Shown: positions 1-13,100 of the stretch, one piece after another
How positions within the stretch are numbered: position 1 is the stretch's first letter
Layout: the number at the start of each line of letters is the position of its first letter
Source of the DNA: Crotophaga sulcirostris
Lineage: Eukaryota; Chordata; Aves; Cuculiformes; Crotophagidae
Length of the DNA stretch: 64,000 nucleotides
Direction of reading: 5' to 3'
Assembly: GCA_013397455.1 (NCBI GenBank)
Contig: VYZB01000275.1
Location: forward strand, 1,042,781-1,106,780
The notes under the pieces: model-generated
Seen by the model: only the letters and a program-made list of their open reading frames with translations
Databases searched by the model: none
Told to the model about the DNA's origin: nothing
Translations under genes and position numbers: made by a program

Positions 1-57
1 CCTCCCGGGGCTCCCCCCTATCCCGGGGCTCCCCCCTATCCTGGGGCTCCCCCCTCC
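1..57. repeat. 18-bp GC-rich tandem repeat at the window edge
   Basis: There are three tandem copies of an 18-bp unit (CCCGGGGCTCCCCCCTAT), at 4-21, 22-39 and a diverged copy from 40. The array runs off the left edge, so its full length is unknown. It heads a GC-rich stretch (about 1-115) that contrasts with the AT-rich DNA after it and may be the edge of a CpG-rich promoter region. Confidence 0.75.
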
Positions 58-3000
58 CGGTTCCCTGTCAGCGAGGAAGCGCAGACTGGCAAAGCCCGGG
101 AGAGCAGCTTTGGACTTGGTTTAGTTTTGTGTACAGAGGAGGGGAAGAGAAAAACCATGAGCCTAACCGCTTTCCTACTGGATGCAAGACTTGGTTTTGG
201 TTTCCCATTGTTGAGCTCTGTTCTTTTTTGTTTTTATTTTAACTTGTGTTTCTTGTTCTTCCCCATTGTATCCTGTCTAAAACCAATTTGTGCATGCTAA
301 TTAACAACTTAAAAATGAGATAAGGAGAGGGTTTTTTGCCTGTGTATTGTTAAACTTTGGTTGTGTGGTTTTACTGTCTGACTACTGGTGATGGGAAGGA
401 GCTCCCTTATTCCTCCTCATTGTTTTCTGCCTCTCTGCGGTTTAATTTTACCACTGGGAAAACTGTTGGCTTAAACAGCTTCTAGTTCAAAATCAGTTAT
501 AGTTCAGTTCAAAACCAGTTCTAGTTCAAAATCCTTTTTTTCCCTGCACCCCCACCAGGTATCTTTTCCATCTGGAGATGGTAAGCATGAGATGGATGGT
601 GCTCCTTGAGATCATAATTTTAGGTACTTTAAGTTTAGTAAGGCAAACCACAGACTTAAAAACACTCTCAGGATTTCCAGTTAATCCAGGATCTCAAGGG
701 CATGTTTCCCAAATAGTTTTTGTTTCAGTGTGGCACTGAGAGGAGGCAGCTGGGAGTGGAGCTCTGTTGTGCTTGGTCCTGTGCAGGGGTGTAGCAGGAG
801 ATGATTCCCACAGTAACAAGCACGGAGATGAAACAGACAACCTCCTCCAAATATCTTTCCTACCCTTCTAAAATTTTTTGCAAGGATTTTAAATTACAAG
901 TATCATAACTGTGAGTAACAATTATTTCATTTCCTTTTCCTTTTATGAAAGGCACAGAAGGAAATACTTCCTTCCAAACCCTAAAGCCTCTTAGTTTTAA
1001 ATGCTTTCACAGTTTCTGGCTTGGGTTAATAAAAAGGTATTATTTTAAGACCCTTCTACAGATCCTTGACTAATGCAGCATTGCAGATGGACTCTGTTGT
1101 ACAGGTGCTACTAGAAAGAATAATGCTTGTGGCTTTTCTCCTTCTTTGCAGTAGTTTCTTCTGTATAAGGGAAGGATCTGGTGTTTAAGCAGGGAAAGGA
1201 AAAAAAAAACCCTCGCTCATAGATCTCCAGAAAATGAAGATACTAATTATTTCTCAGAAATGGAACAGGTTTTTCCAGCTGAGTCTTTCTTATCAAAGTT
1301 TTTTTTGGAGAGTGAATGAGTAAATGAAGTTTTATGAGTAGAGGTACAAGTAATGCCTGACATTGGAAAGGAACAGGGAGATTCTGTATTGCATTTCTCT
1401 GTTTTGTCACTAGTAAAACTCTTTGCCTGGTGGTCATAGCTGCTTTTTCTCTGCATGCCTCCAAGAGAAATATTAACTAAGAATATTAGCAGAGGGGCTT
1501 GCTAGTTGGCTATAGTAACTGGAACTGCTTAACTCCTGAGCAGTTCACACATCTCAGGCTGAGTGACCTTCTAGAATACTGGAGCATGAAAATAAATGAG
1601 CATATGAATGTGGCTTTCAAAGCCAGCCAGCCAGGCTGTGTCAAATACTGTTACCAACTCCTCCCTCCTCCTCTTTTTTTTAATTGAAAAACAAAAGCAA
1701 GGCATTTTAATTTCCAGTGCAACTACCTATTTAAAGATATCCTTTTCAGTTGGGTGTGTGTTGATTATCACTGTATCAAGGAGAGTCCAGAGCAAGACTT
1801 TACTACTGTGTTTTGCCAGTGCCGTTTTCTGCTCTGTTTGCCTTGGGCAGGCAGACCTTTATGTACTTACACAGGAATGAAATGAGTTGCTTTTTAAAGT
1901 AAACACTTCTGCTTTGTGCTTCAGATGTCTCCCTATACCAGCACAGCAGTCACAAAAAGAAACACAGGAAAGCAACCCAAGACCCAGCTGTGAGACTGTG
2001 ACACAGACGTACTGGGGCTGAAAATTGTCTTGCTGCCTTAAAGACTCTGTAAAACAGGATTTGGTTCACCTTTGCTGTGACTGTAGCAGTAGTTACAAAA
2101 TGAAACCCTAAACCTCAGTGATGCTACACCTGTAACAAGACAGATGTTGACTAATTACAGAGGAGTCTGTGCCTGAAATTGTTTCTGTGCGTTTCATGTT
2201 TCTAAAGTGTTGGCTGGCATAGGTAGCACCACCCTGATGTTAACAGGGGAGCTTTTAAAGGAGTAACTTTAAAAGAATTGGATGTTTTCCTTGTTGGAAT
2301 TTGCATAAGGACATTTGAAGTCAGAGGAGACCTCGGTCGTCCCCTGGATGTGTTTAAAGCCCCATATAATGCCAGACTGGACAGCACTGGGTATCACAGA
2401 TAGTTTTCCCACTGAGCAGATACTAGTCATCATATCTCTGCTGTAGAGTGCCAGGGAGAGCCTTATCATTATCCTTGGCAAGTAACTACTTGTCATTGGC
2501 TGTAGTTTTATTTTTAGTTGGGGCAGGGAAGGATTCTGTTGCTGTGAATGCATAGGAAATGTGAGCACTTCAGGGATCCCTCTCTGGTGATTTAACCCAC
2601 ACACAAACCTTTGCCACTGGCCTTCTTTGCTTCAGGCAACAGGATTCAGCTGAAGCTGCTGTTGATGTAGTCAACTGGGAGCAGAGTTTACTTGCAAGGA
2701 ATATAAGGCATGTAAGAACCTGCGTCACAGATTTCTCTTGAATAAATTCTGTCTTGAGACTGGACCAGTGTGCTTAGCATCACCAAATCCTGCATTAGTA
2801 TTCTACTGTCTGTTTGAAAAGAGGCAGCATTTCCCAAATGCTGCAGAGAGGATGGTGAAGTAATGATGATCTAGCCTTTTGCAAAGGTCTCTTGTCTTGT
2901 GTTGGCTTGGTTGTCTTCAGTAGGTGATGGAATTTCTAAAGCGTAGGGCCTCAAAAAGCTAAGGCTGTTCTCGAAAATCCGTAATGACCAGGTAAGAATG

Positions 3001-4204
3001 AAGCAGAGTATTGACCCATCTCTTTCTGGTATTTTGAGGCTTGGGTTAGCAGGGTCAGAGGTGTAACTGTAAGCATTATTTCTGAGCAAAGCTTGATTTG
3101 GAGAATTCAGTGTAGTAATTGAATTATTACTTAGGTGATGAAAATGTTGGTTTACAATTGCTTCCTTCCTTTTTAAGTGGTTGCTACACTTAATTTGAGA
3201 TCCAATTCAGCAACCCATTTAAGCGTGTGATGAAATATCCTGATGAAGTCTGCTGGATTTAAGTTTTACTGAATTGGTGCCTTGCCCATCTAGTTCTTTT
3301 AAAAACTTATATACACAGGATTAATTATTTCATTGCTGGCAGCTCTTGCAAATTCTAGTGTGAGTTGTATGAATGACATTCAGTGTGTTTCTTGAGGTTC
3401 CAGCTTCCAGATTTAGAGAACTGAGAGAATCTTTGTTTTTAGTTTTAAAACCAACGGATTTTCTAGCAGTCCAGCCTGTAGAGGAAAGTTTGAATTGTCA
3501 CAAATGCAGCACAGAAACCAGAAAGTTTAAAACAAAATACTGAGGTTACTTGCATTAAATTCCCTTGAATTCTGGGAATTTCAAGTGGTTGTTAACACTC
3601 CAGTAGCTGCATGTCTGTCCTGGACTGCCATACTGCTGTAAGAGTACCCCGAATTCCTGCTCTACCAAACGTTGTTTGAACTTACTCTACACCCATTCTG
3701 AAAATTTCCATCAGAATTAATATCCGAGGAGATGTCTATAAAATGCTGTTGGCCTGGTTATTGTTTAGAAGACCATATTGTCATAGACTGGGAGGGGTCG
3801 TGTATTATTTTTGTTCTTTTTTTTTTTTAATGGTCAGAATTTCTATTTGGCTGTCTGTACTATGGTGACAGTCCCTCTCTAAACAAGGGCAGGAACATTT
3901 CCTGGTTACTGGATGTTAAATAGCCATGACTGTTTTGGATCAGACTGGATTTTTCATGAGCAGATAAGGAATATGCATTATATGAAAATGCATTAGCGCA
4001 TTATGATAAATACCTGCACTTACAATATGGAGAAGAAAAGTCAGAATTTAGCTGTCTTGGCCAGTTTTGGTTTACCTTTGCTCCTAAACATCAAGTACTG
4101 TTGATTTTTACTTCAGTTTTGTTTTGACTGTTTCTATAAGAACAGCTTAGAGATTTAATGTCTGAGTCTGTGGATTTCATGTGCTCAAGGCAATACCTCT
4201 TCAG

Positions 4205-4488
4205 CCATCATCTCCCCAGTAACAAGTGATAGGATGAGAGGAAATGGCCTCAACTTGTGCCACGGGAGGTTTGGATATCAAGAAAAATTCCTTTGCTGAA
4301 AGAGTGATGAAGAGTTGGAACAGGCTGCCCTGGGTAGTGGTGGAATCACCATCCCTGGAGTTGTTCACAACTGTGTAGATGTGGCATTTCAGGACAGGAT
4401 TTAGTAGGTATGATGATCGTGTGTTGGTGGTTGGCCTTGATGATCTTGAGGTCTTTCCCAGCCTTAATGATTCTGTGATTCTATTCTG
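4205..4488 (+). mobile_element. CR1 LINE 3' fragment
   Basis: This is CR1 3'-end sequence in plus orientation: a GTGATAGGATGAGAGGAAATGG-like block, GGTGGAATCACCATCCCTGG, TTGATGATCTTGAGGTCTTTC, and a tail of ATTCTGTG/ATTCTATT octamers ending near 4488. It is 5'-truncated and diverged. Confidence 0.88.
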
Positions 4489-4648
4489 TATGCTCCTACA
4501 GTTAGCTTGAGAGGTTTGTCCTTTGTAGACAGTGTTAGTCACTTAGTCATTTCTTCTACCAGAAAGCTTAAATGTTACTGTGTATCACAAGAGTAGGACA
4601 TGGGTTACCTCTAAAGCTTGAGGATGTACTCTGTATTTTATATAATAC

Positions 4649-5050
4649 ATAGAATGGTTTGGGTTGGAAGGGACCTTAAAGATTATCCAGTTCCAACCCT
4701 GCCATGGGCAGGAACACCTTCCCCTGGATCAGGTTGCTCAAAGCCTCATCCAACCTGGCCTTGAGCACCTCCAGGGATGGGACATCCACAACTTCTCTGG
4801 GCAACCTGTGCCAGTGCCTCACCACCCTCACAGGAAAAAACTTCTTCCTAACATCTCATCTAAATCTCCCCTCTTTCAGCTTAAAACCATTACCTGTCAT
4901 CCTATCCCTGCACTCCCTGATAAAGAGCCCCTCCCATCTTTCCTGCAGCCCCTTTTAAGTACTGGAAGGCTGCTCTAAATTCTCCCCAGAGCCTTCTCTT
5001 CTCTAGGCTGGGCAACCCCGACTCTCTCAACCTGTCCTCATAGGGGAGGA
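4649..5050 (-). mobile_element. CR1 LINE 3' fragment
   Basis: The reverse complement of a CR1 3' end begins with ATAGAATGGTTTGGGTTGG (the 3' tail) and extends to the CTCTAGGCTGGGCAACCCC block. It faces the plus-strand CR1 at 4205-4488 tail to tail, with about 160 bp between them. Confidence 0.9.
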
Positions 5051-8000
5051 GGAAATGAGAATTCAGTTGCTGATGGCTCTGTCCATAAGGAAGCAATATG
5101 TCCACTGTAATGGATCAGTTAGTTTTAAGGAATTTGTAACAGCAGTGGCTCAGTGAGGACTTCGTGGGCCAGCTGGTTTTGTTTAGCTGTGATCTTGTAC
5201 AGCAGGTTCAAAGGTATGTTGCAGGAGCACTTAGTAGAAGGAAAAATTCATCAGATTATTAGACACTGACCACAATGTCCAGGAATTTGAATGAATTCCT
5301 CCTTTCTGCTTGCCTCGTTTTACATACTCTTCCCTCAGCATGTGCTGCTGACTGCCAGAGGCTGACAGAGGTACAGGTGTCTTGTGTGTCCCTGTACCAT
5401 CATTTTTATAAAACCCATCCCACAGAAACACTTTAAATGACCCCTGTACTTCCAGATGTTTTTTCTAGATGCTGAACTCTCCAAGCTCAAGCACCACATG
5501 GAGTGCACAGAGCTGAGGGCCTGCATTGAGATGTCTGGATACAGCTGACAGATGAAACAAACCTTGAAGTTCATGGGCCAGTTCTTCTGATTCAGTTGTA
5601 TCGCTGAGAAATAACTGTTTAAGTACAGGCAAAGTTTGTGTGATGCTCAGGGTACAGTCTAGGCTTAGAAATGTAGCTTTAAAATGTTTTATGCAAAGAG
5701 TGTTCTGGAAATTATATGTATAGTGAAGGGAGGCAGAGACTGATGTTGTGCCCTTTTAAAAATGTATGATGACTTTCTAAAAATTGTCGACTCTACTTAG
5801 TTTAAATATACTGTGCAGTAAATGGGATGATGCTGTCTGTTTGCTGGCTTTCAGCTCCTGGCTTATGGTTGACTTTTAGCCTCTAAATGTCTTCCATTTT
5901 TGCAGGATTGATCTTTTTTGCCTATTAAGCTAGTCTTCAAACGGGATTATTAATAAACAATTTTTTCAATCTCCTGCTACTACAGTCCCTTGTAAATGCT
6001 AACATTGAACTTCGGTGGAGAAGTAATCTTAGTCAGCAAAACTATAAAAATATCCTTTCTAAAATGACAGACCACACCTTATCGTTGATGGCAACTTAAT
6101 ACAGACTGAATTATGTGCCTCTGTCAGAGCAAAATTAAATCTTCGGAGGTAAAATTCAATGTTAACTTAAGAACATTTCAATTTCCTCCTCCTCCCCTCT
6201 AACAAACATGCCTAATATGTGAATTGTATTGTTTTAAATATCTCATGAAGGCTAGCTCTAGTGTAACCAATTTCAGCTGATAGAATCACAACTGCCCTAA
6301 GATGCCTTTTTGGTTTAATATTTGGGATCTTCTCTCTGAATAGCAGTGATCCTGTCACGCTTCTGTACTCCTGTGTCATGGTCTGATTTTTTTTTTTTTT
6401 ATTAAACTCTGTTGGTACAGGCACACATCTCTTAAACCAAGCAAAAAAAAAAAAAAAACCCTGACTGCAATGCATGGAATACACCAAGCAACAAATCCTG
6501 GTGCGAGCAACTTTCATATTTAATGCGTCTCTGAAGGTCAGGAGGAACAGCCGCCTGTCGTCCTGCTGTTCTTGCTCCCTCTGAGGATGGTTACCTTATT
6601 TTGAACCCTTGCCTGTTACTAGGCAATCCTACCTAGGCAGGCAGTGAGTCTTCTTGAAATGTGTTAGATTCTTGGCTATTTAAATCTTAAATCCACTTAA
6701 TAGAGGGGGACATAGAAAGGGTGAAGGGACTTCTATGTTAGCCATGGTTAGGAGGGGAATTTGCAAAGCATGCTGTACATTTTGCAACAGCGCTAGGCAA
6801 CCTCACATCAACTATGACTGCAGTAGGACCCATGCAAACATGTAGGAGTTTCTCCCTTAAAGCATAAAAAACACAGCAAAGGGGAGAAGAAATAACCCAT
6901 ATGAGTGGATTATGATCTTATTGATGTGTACCATTAACAGATGGAGGGGAAAAAGATCGGTCCCCCACCCCCTTTCTGCAGACTCACAGGCTATCACACT
7001 TGCTTCTGACCTTTTCTGAAATAAGTAAAACCTCCTCCTTGCAGCACTGAAGCAGAAGCAGTGCCATAATGCTTGCTTGATCTTGTGTGGGTGGCTCTTA
7101 ACCAGTAGCAGTCACTGCCTTTATGCCTTGTTCAGTTTTGTGAAACATCTGTGCTTGGGCTCCAATGTGCGTAACAGGAGCTTGGTGGAAGCAGAATTGT
7201 TTGTTGTTATTTAGACCTTGTGGCTTTAATGTTTATTTCTGCTGAACCTGGGTGTTCCTGCTGTCCTGGATGTAGATAGCCCACTATGAAGCTTAGACCT
7301 GGTTAAGCTAAGTTTTTGCTGTTGGAGAAAACAGAACAATACTTTTAAATACTTTATTCTCTCTTAAAGTTTTGGCCTATTAATTGGTGGTAACTTGGTG
7401 TAATATCTTCATTTGGTTAGTCTTTAAATGTGGGTCTTGTCTATGATATCTGTTGTAATCTAGAGCCATGACCTCTTTGTGTAGTCTATAAAATGGTCAA
7501 AAAGAGTTTTGAACATAACTCTAGAAGTCCAGTAGTTGACTATAATATATCACAAAGGAATGGACAAATGTGGTGTGTCCAGTTTATAATGGGGACACCA
7601 GAATAAGAACTGGTGCTTGAGCATAGAAGTGCTGATAAGAAATAATACTTCCCTTACGTTTAGGAGTACTTGCATCTTGCTTGTCCCTCCTTAGAAAAAT
7701 ACTCTTTTCCATCTGAACATCATCTTGAAAGTCACAGGATGAAATCTGAAGTCAGTGGGAGTTTTCTGTGAATGTCAGAGGTGACAAGATTTTATCTGAT
7801 AGTCTTCCCTTCTAAAAATTATGTATTTTTATGTGTGTGTAGCATTTCAGAGGAGTAAAGATTTTCACTGGTGATGTTACCTTCTAAAAATGACAAATAT
7901 TTTCTTGTGTGTTTGTGTGTAGCTATTCAGTGCCACAGGGTTTGTTGTAGTTGGAACTGCTGTTGCAGGATATGTTGTAAACTTGAGCTCTTCTTTTCCA

Positions 8001-8854
8001 GTTTCTGCAGTACAGCTTTTTGGTTTGAAATTGAGTGTGCATCAACCAGAGGCACAGCAGCAGTGCTCTCATGTCTGCCTGTCTGTTGTGATTCTGATAA
8101 CCAGAACCAAAAGCATGTTTCTACCTCTGTGGCATCATCTCAAGATTGTTAACTTGAGGATGCATTGGATCTATTTATAGCTGCTGTTACTAATAGAAGA
8201 AAGGAAGAATGTTCTTTTTAGGTTAAAACAAGGCTAAATCTTAATCGTTTGACCTCATGTTCATAAGAAAGGGTTTCAGATGCTCTTATTGTGGCAATCC
8301 AGCACTCTCTGGATGTGGATTGTGCTTCCAAGACTTGCTGGACTGCAGCCTGGCTGCATTGTGTGGGAGCCTTCCCACAGGACACATGTTGATGCTCCAG
8401 CAGAGACGAGGGAGCGTTCGTACGTACCTCTGGTAATGTCATAGCCCTCTCCTGGGAGGAAACGATCAGCGGGATGGAATTGTTGCTCAGTATTGGCAGA
8501 TGTTATCTGACTGCTATGAAACACTAATCAGCTTACCAGGAGGCTCCGGTTTCTCAGCCTCAGCTGACAGGGGTAGGGAGGAAGGAGGAGTAATCCAATT
8601 GAATTGGAAATGCAGACTTGACTTCGCTTCTCATGTCACCTCTTAAACCATAATAAAGGGAGAAGCACTTGGGAAGCAGGACCATCTCATTTCATTTGTA
8701 CGGTGTCAGGGTACTGGTATCCAGTTCCCAGCTGGTTGTGTATAATGTGGTACCTCAGAACCAACTGTTTTGAGGAATGCATCACTGCTGTTGCCTGGCC
8801 ACAGGCAGGGTGGCTGAAAAAGATGGACTTCTGAAGGACAAGGCAGATTCTTGT

Positions 8855-9083
8855 TGTGAGAAGTGCTTTAATATATTCTTCACTGAAAGGGTGATTGACC
8901 ATTGGAATGCGCTGCCCGGGGAGGTGGTGGAGTCGCTGACCCTGGAGATGTTTAAGGGAAGACTGGATGAGGCACTGAGTGCCATGGTTTAGATGATGGG
9001 TTGATGTTAGTGTTGGGTTATAGGTTGGACTCGATGATCTCAGAGGTCCTTTCCAACCTTGTAATACTGTGATACTGTGATAT
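8855..9083 (+). mobile_element. CR1 LINE 3' fragment (ATACTGTG-tail subfamily)
   Basis: This plus-orientation CR1 3' end contains GGGAGGTGGTGGAGTC and TTGGACTCGATGATCTCAGA, and ends in ATACTGTGATACTGTGATA. It is nearly identical to the copies at 28252, 30233 and 37016, which suggests one relatively young subfamily. Confidence 0.92.
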
Positions 9084-9957
9084 TGGAGGGAGGGAGAGAG
9101 AGATGAGCTAGGTTCAGCATTGTTTCCCTACCTTTGTGCTGTTTGTATGAAAAGATGACTTTTGTCTTTGTGGTACAAATAATGAAGGAAGAAATTCTGC
9201 CAGAGTGTTTTGGGACGTGATGACAGTTCAGAGAAATATTACAGAATTGAGCACTAGGATGGCTTAAAAAGTGGGACCTTTTGCTCCACTAAGTGCCAGT
9301 GCATGTCTGTTCCACTAAGCATCTTCCAAACGTACCAGCACTGGTTCTTCATGGCTGAGTGAAATAAAAGCTCTGTAAGCTTTAAAATGCAGTTTTGCTG
9401 TGTAATGCCATGGTGCAAAAATGGGAATAAGGTCTGTCCATGGATCTTTCACCAGAAGTAGTTGGCATAGAACTGCTTCAGTAACACACAAGTTAACTGC
9501 AACTGCTTTAGGAAACTGACTGGATTCTGTTTCCTTCATGTTACCTGATAAATAGAATTCTTGTCTAAAAGGTAATAAAAGGTAAAGATGTTTGGACTGG
9601 GTCAGCTGGTATCTCAGCCGGTGGCATTTTATTACTGTTAATGGTGTGTCATAGCAGAAACCACAGACTGAATCTGTAGGACAGGTATGTGTGCGGAGTT
9701 CATGCTTGTGAATGTAGACCTCTGGTTTGGAAGCACACAAGATTGGATACAGAACCTTGCTATGGTGGATTTTTAAAGTCACCTTGTAGAATAAGTCTAA
9801 CTTTTCTAAAAGGTGCGCAGAGCTGGTAGATGTGTTCTAGAGCATAGGTATGCCTATTATTAACTTGTGCGTGATCTTTTTTACTATTTATTTGCCACTC
9901 CTTTTGAAGTATTTTAAAACCTAGATTTAAATATAACATGTTGTTTTCTGTTTTCAG

Positions 9958-10173
9958 AAATGAATAAAGCTAGCAGCCCTACGTAATATGCTGATAGCGT
10001 TCTACGCTGCATCGGGATTGATAAGTGAAGACTGTGTGATGCCGAGAAATCTCCTCTCAGATTCTCCTGAAGTGGCATCTGAAATCTCTCCGAAGCACGC
10101 CTGTGGGAGCATGGAGAGCAGTGGCAGTGTGGAGAATCCTGGCAGCCAAGCTAGGTGCAGAAATCTTGCCCTG
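9958..10173 (+). CDS. PROSER2: PROSER2 first coding exon
   Basis: The acceptor is a pyrimidine-rich tract ending in TTTTCAG at 9957, and the donor is CTG|GTAAGTG at 10173/10174. Bases 9958-9987 are 5' UTR within the exon and carry an in-frame TGA upstream of the first usable ATG at 9988. Codons from 9988 give 62 residues, ending in phase 0. A second in-frame ATG (residue 18, position 10039, G at -3) starts MPRNLLSDSPEVASEI and may be the true start, because the conserved-looking SPKHACGSMESS segment lies after it. Translation from the second ATG would give 458 residues. Confidence 0.8.
9960..9986 (+). promoter_or_regulatory. Upstream ORF in the PROSER2 5' leader
   Basis: An ATG three bases into the exon opens an 8-codon reading frame (MNKASSPT) that stops with TAA at 9984-9986. 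Only one base separates this stop from the ATG at 9988. Such a short uORF could favour reinitiation at the downstream ATG at 10039 rather than at the adjacent one. It is visible in sequence only; whether it is translated is unknown, and the effect depends on which leader exon is spliced on. Confidence 0.4.
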
Positions 10174-13100
10174 GTAAGTGTTTAATGAGCCTTATGCTTA
10201 GTGATACAAATTACATTAGTAGCTTTGTTCACATCACAGGAGTTTTTTTTATTAAGTGTTGTTTTTTGCCGTTTCTAGTCCTGACCTTGTGGTGTTGGTT
10301 GGTAACAAACTGAAAGGCCAGAAGTAACTCCTCTAATTTGCTACAATAGCTTGTTTTTTCTGGTGTGATTGTCTCCGAGAGCTTGGAGAGAGCGTCTCGC
10401 TGGCCATCCCTCCCAGAGAACTTGGAATGGCAGTAAGGAGGACACATTACCCTGGGCACCTTGGTGCAACCATCCACATGTCGTCCACAGTTCAGTGCAT
10501 ATCTCTGCCCTCATGTTCTTGAGTAGCTCATAAAGGAACTTAAGAATAGTGTGGGTTCCATAAGCTGTTTCTTGCTTAAGCTCCTTGTTGACACTATTGA
10601 AGGAAGGTCTCGGCTTATTCCACCTTCATATAATTAGGTGAGCAACAAATCCTTCACCATAAACAAAGCTATCTTCACTTTAGTGCATGAGTGTGTGGCC
10701 ATTTAAATAGTATGTGAGTAATGGAGGGAGTAGGATGCACTTCTGCATTTTTCCAATTAGCAGGATGATTCAGACAATGAACACAACAGAACTGTTTGTA
10801 CTGTGACAGGCTAAGCCTAGAAAGCAGGTATGGTTCCTTGCACATTTTTTTTTATCATCGCAACCATTTGAAAAGCATCCATTTTTAATTGAGCAAAGAG
10901 CACTCCAGTAAACATGCTTTACGTAAATTGGAATCTAAATCTCTGTCTTGCCTTAAACATGGAATTAAGCTTCCCATATCCTTCCCTCTGATCTCCCTGC
11001 TAGCTTCCTTTTAGTATGTTGCTGTGAAAGAATAAGTGATGAAAAGAAGTTGGCAAGTTGATACCTTTATTTATCTACGTACCTTAGAAATTCTCAGTAG
11101 TTTGTACTATTTTGTGAGCTTTCTGGCAACTGAGGTAATTCTAAAGATATTCCTTCTTGGTTGTTTCTAATGAAAATTCGACTCTGTTAATATTCTTTTG
11201 TATCCTTAAGGCAGCTTCTGTTGCAAGTTAAAACACACAACAAATATAACTAAACTCAGTCCCTTAACTCTTTCTGATCTGCTCTACAGCAAAGTAGTGA
11301 AGGGACAGGGTGGGGGAAATTGTGAGCATAGCCAAGCAGACTATTTGGACCCAAGTATTTAGAGTATGTTGGTTTTATATGAAAACTGATTGGATTTTAG
11401 AGAATTACAGTGAGAGTTGCCCTTTGTTAAAGAATCGCAACTTAATTTTATGCAGAATTACAAGTTAATTTTATGCATCACTCTGACTCCAGTTTTCCAC
11501 TTTATCAAACTGGGGCTAATCGTGTTTCCGTGGGTTTTATTCTTGGCTGCAGTATCAGGCGTGAGACTGGTCATTTGAAAACATCAGTATTGAATAATGA
11601 GACTATGTATAACTTGGTATGTTTGTACAGTCTCATCCTGAGTCTGCTGTGTCAGAAAATAACACAGATTCCCTTAGTCTAACTAGATCTTACCATGTGA
11701 TAACCCATGTGATGATGCATCACCTAGAATTGGAATCCCTTCCGACTCTTAATGCAGTGATTTATAGATGGAGTAAAAGCTGGCTGCAGGTTTAGGCAAT
11801 TCCCATCAGACTTGTGCATTAACAAAAGAAGTTCCTGAAGCCTTTAGTTTGTCTTGGTTGAGTTGATGCATGAAGAAAGTGAAGCGTGTACCGACAAGTT
11901 TAATTGTGGTGACACAAATCCTCTTCCATGACTGTTCTTCCAGCAGCATAGTAGGTGGCACATCCGATAAGGCTGACAGCTAGGAGATGTAGAACAACAG
12001 GTTGGGGAATGGAAACTCTCTTTAATAAAGGCATAATTTCAGTTTCTGAGTTAGTGGGGGAGGTGTATGGTGAACTTGATATGAAGGAAATTCTGGCAAT
12101 TGTAACTGAGTGAATAGGACTCAAGTCGTTAGTGCTGCTCAGATATTTCCTTTTTGTGATCTGATGTGAGAAAACAGTGTTGTTCCCACTGGCTGGTACC
12201 TTTTATCTGTTCAACACTGAAACAGGCTTTAGAAATCCTCAGGATAAAGAGCAGTATTCTTCAAATATTTCTTTTTCTGTATCCTTGCGTAATTGTGTAT
12301 TAAAAGCATGGTTTTTACAGTGTGCTAAGCATCAGGGGATTCCTAAGAAGAAAAGCTAGCTGCTGGAACGTGCTCCCAGAGACCTTAACTTCTGGCTTCA
12401 GTAGTTTTGCTGTAAAGGTTTAGTAGATGTAGAAGTTTTGATGGCCTAATGAGAGGGAGGTGATACATAACTTTGTGTAGACAATTTGTTATTAGGTCAA
12501 TTCTGAGAAAGGAAGGAAGGGACAGATTTTTCGGGCATATCAGACCTTCCTAACTTTGAAACAGAAGCAATTACAGACTTACATTTATTGCATTTCTGGG
12601 TCTGTTCACCTAGAGATGCAATGATGAAGGTCAGGGTTGACTTCAAATTGGTTTTTAACACCTTGGAAAGGAAAAAAGTGTAGCAATGTTTTTTTACAAC
12701 AAGCCTGTACTGCTGCAGGTTTCTTCCTACTTAATAACAAAAAAAAGAGGCTTTTAAGCTTGTTGGTGTCAAACTACATTAGTCACTAAATATAACCTTT
12801 GTATTGCATCTTTGGAATTCAAACAAACCCCAGGATGTGATAATAGAGACAAACACTTGGACCAGCTTTAGCCTACACTGGCTGCTTACAACTGGTTTGG
12901 CTGACTGCTGGCTGTTCTTGCACACTGTGTGTCTCCACTGGCATTGCTTGCTGTGGAACTGGTTGTCAGTTGAGGAATGACTAGGAGATGGAAATAAATT
13001 GCCATGTGTCAAAAAGGTCTTAAAGTTCTGTGTGTGTAATTCTTACCGGTCGGCTGTTGTCAGTTCAGTTTAACTTTGCCAGATTTTTCAGCTGCTTCTT

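Larger units (their letters stand above)
58..9957. other. PROSER2 5' flank or first intron, no coding exon found
   Basis: About 10 kb precedes the first PROSER2 coding exon. In vertebrates this gene usually begins with a noncoding exon far upstream, so most of this is probably intron; the first exon may be in or before the GC-rich left edge. Apart from three CR1 fragments (listed separately), homopolymer tracts and a T14...A16 inverted pair at 6387-6458, I see mostly unique AT-rich DNA. Open frames here are short and have no recognisable protein features. Confidence 0.5.

Noticed and set aside
6387..6458. T14 and A16 tracts forming a possible hairpin
   Set aside because: Homopolymer tracts of this kind are common in AT-rich introns and nothing else supports a structured RNA.
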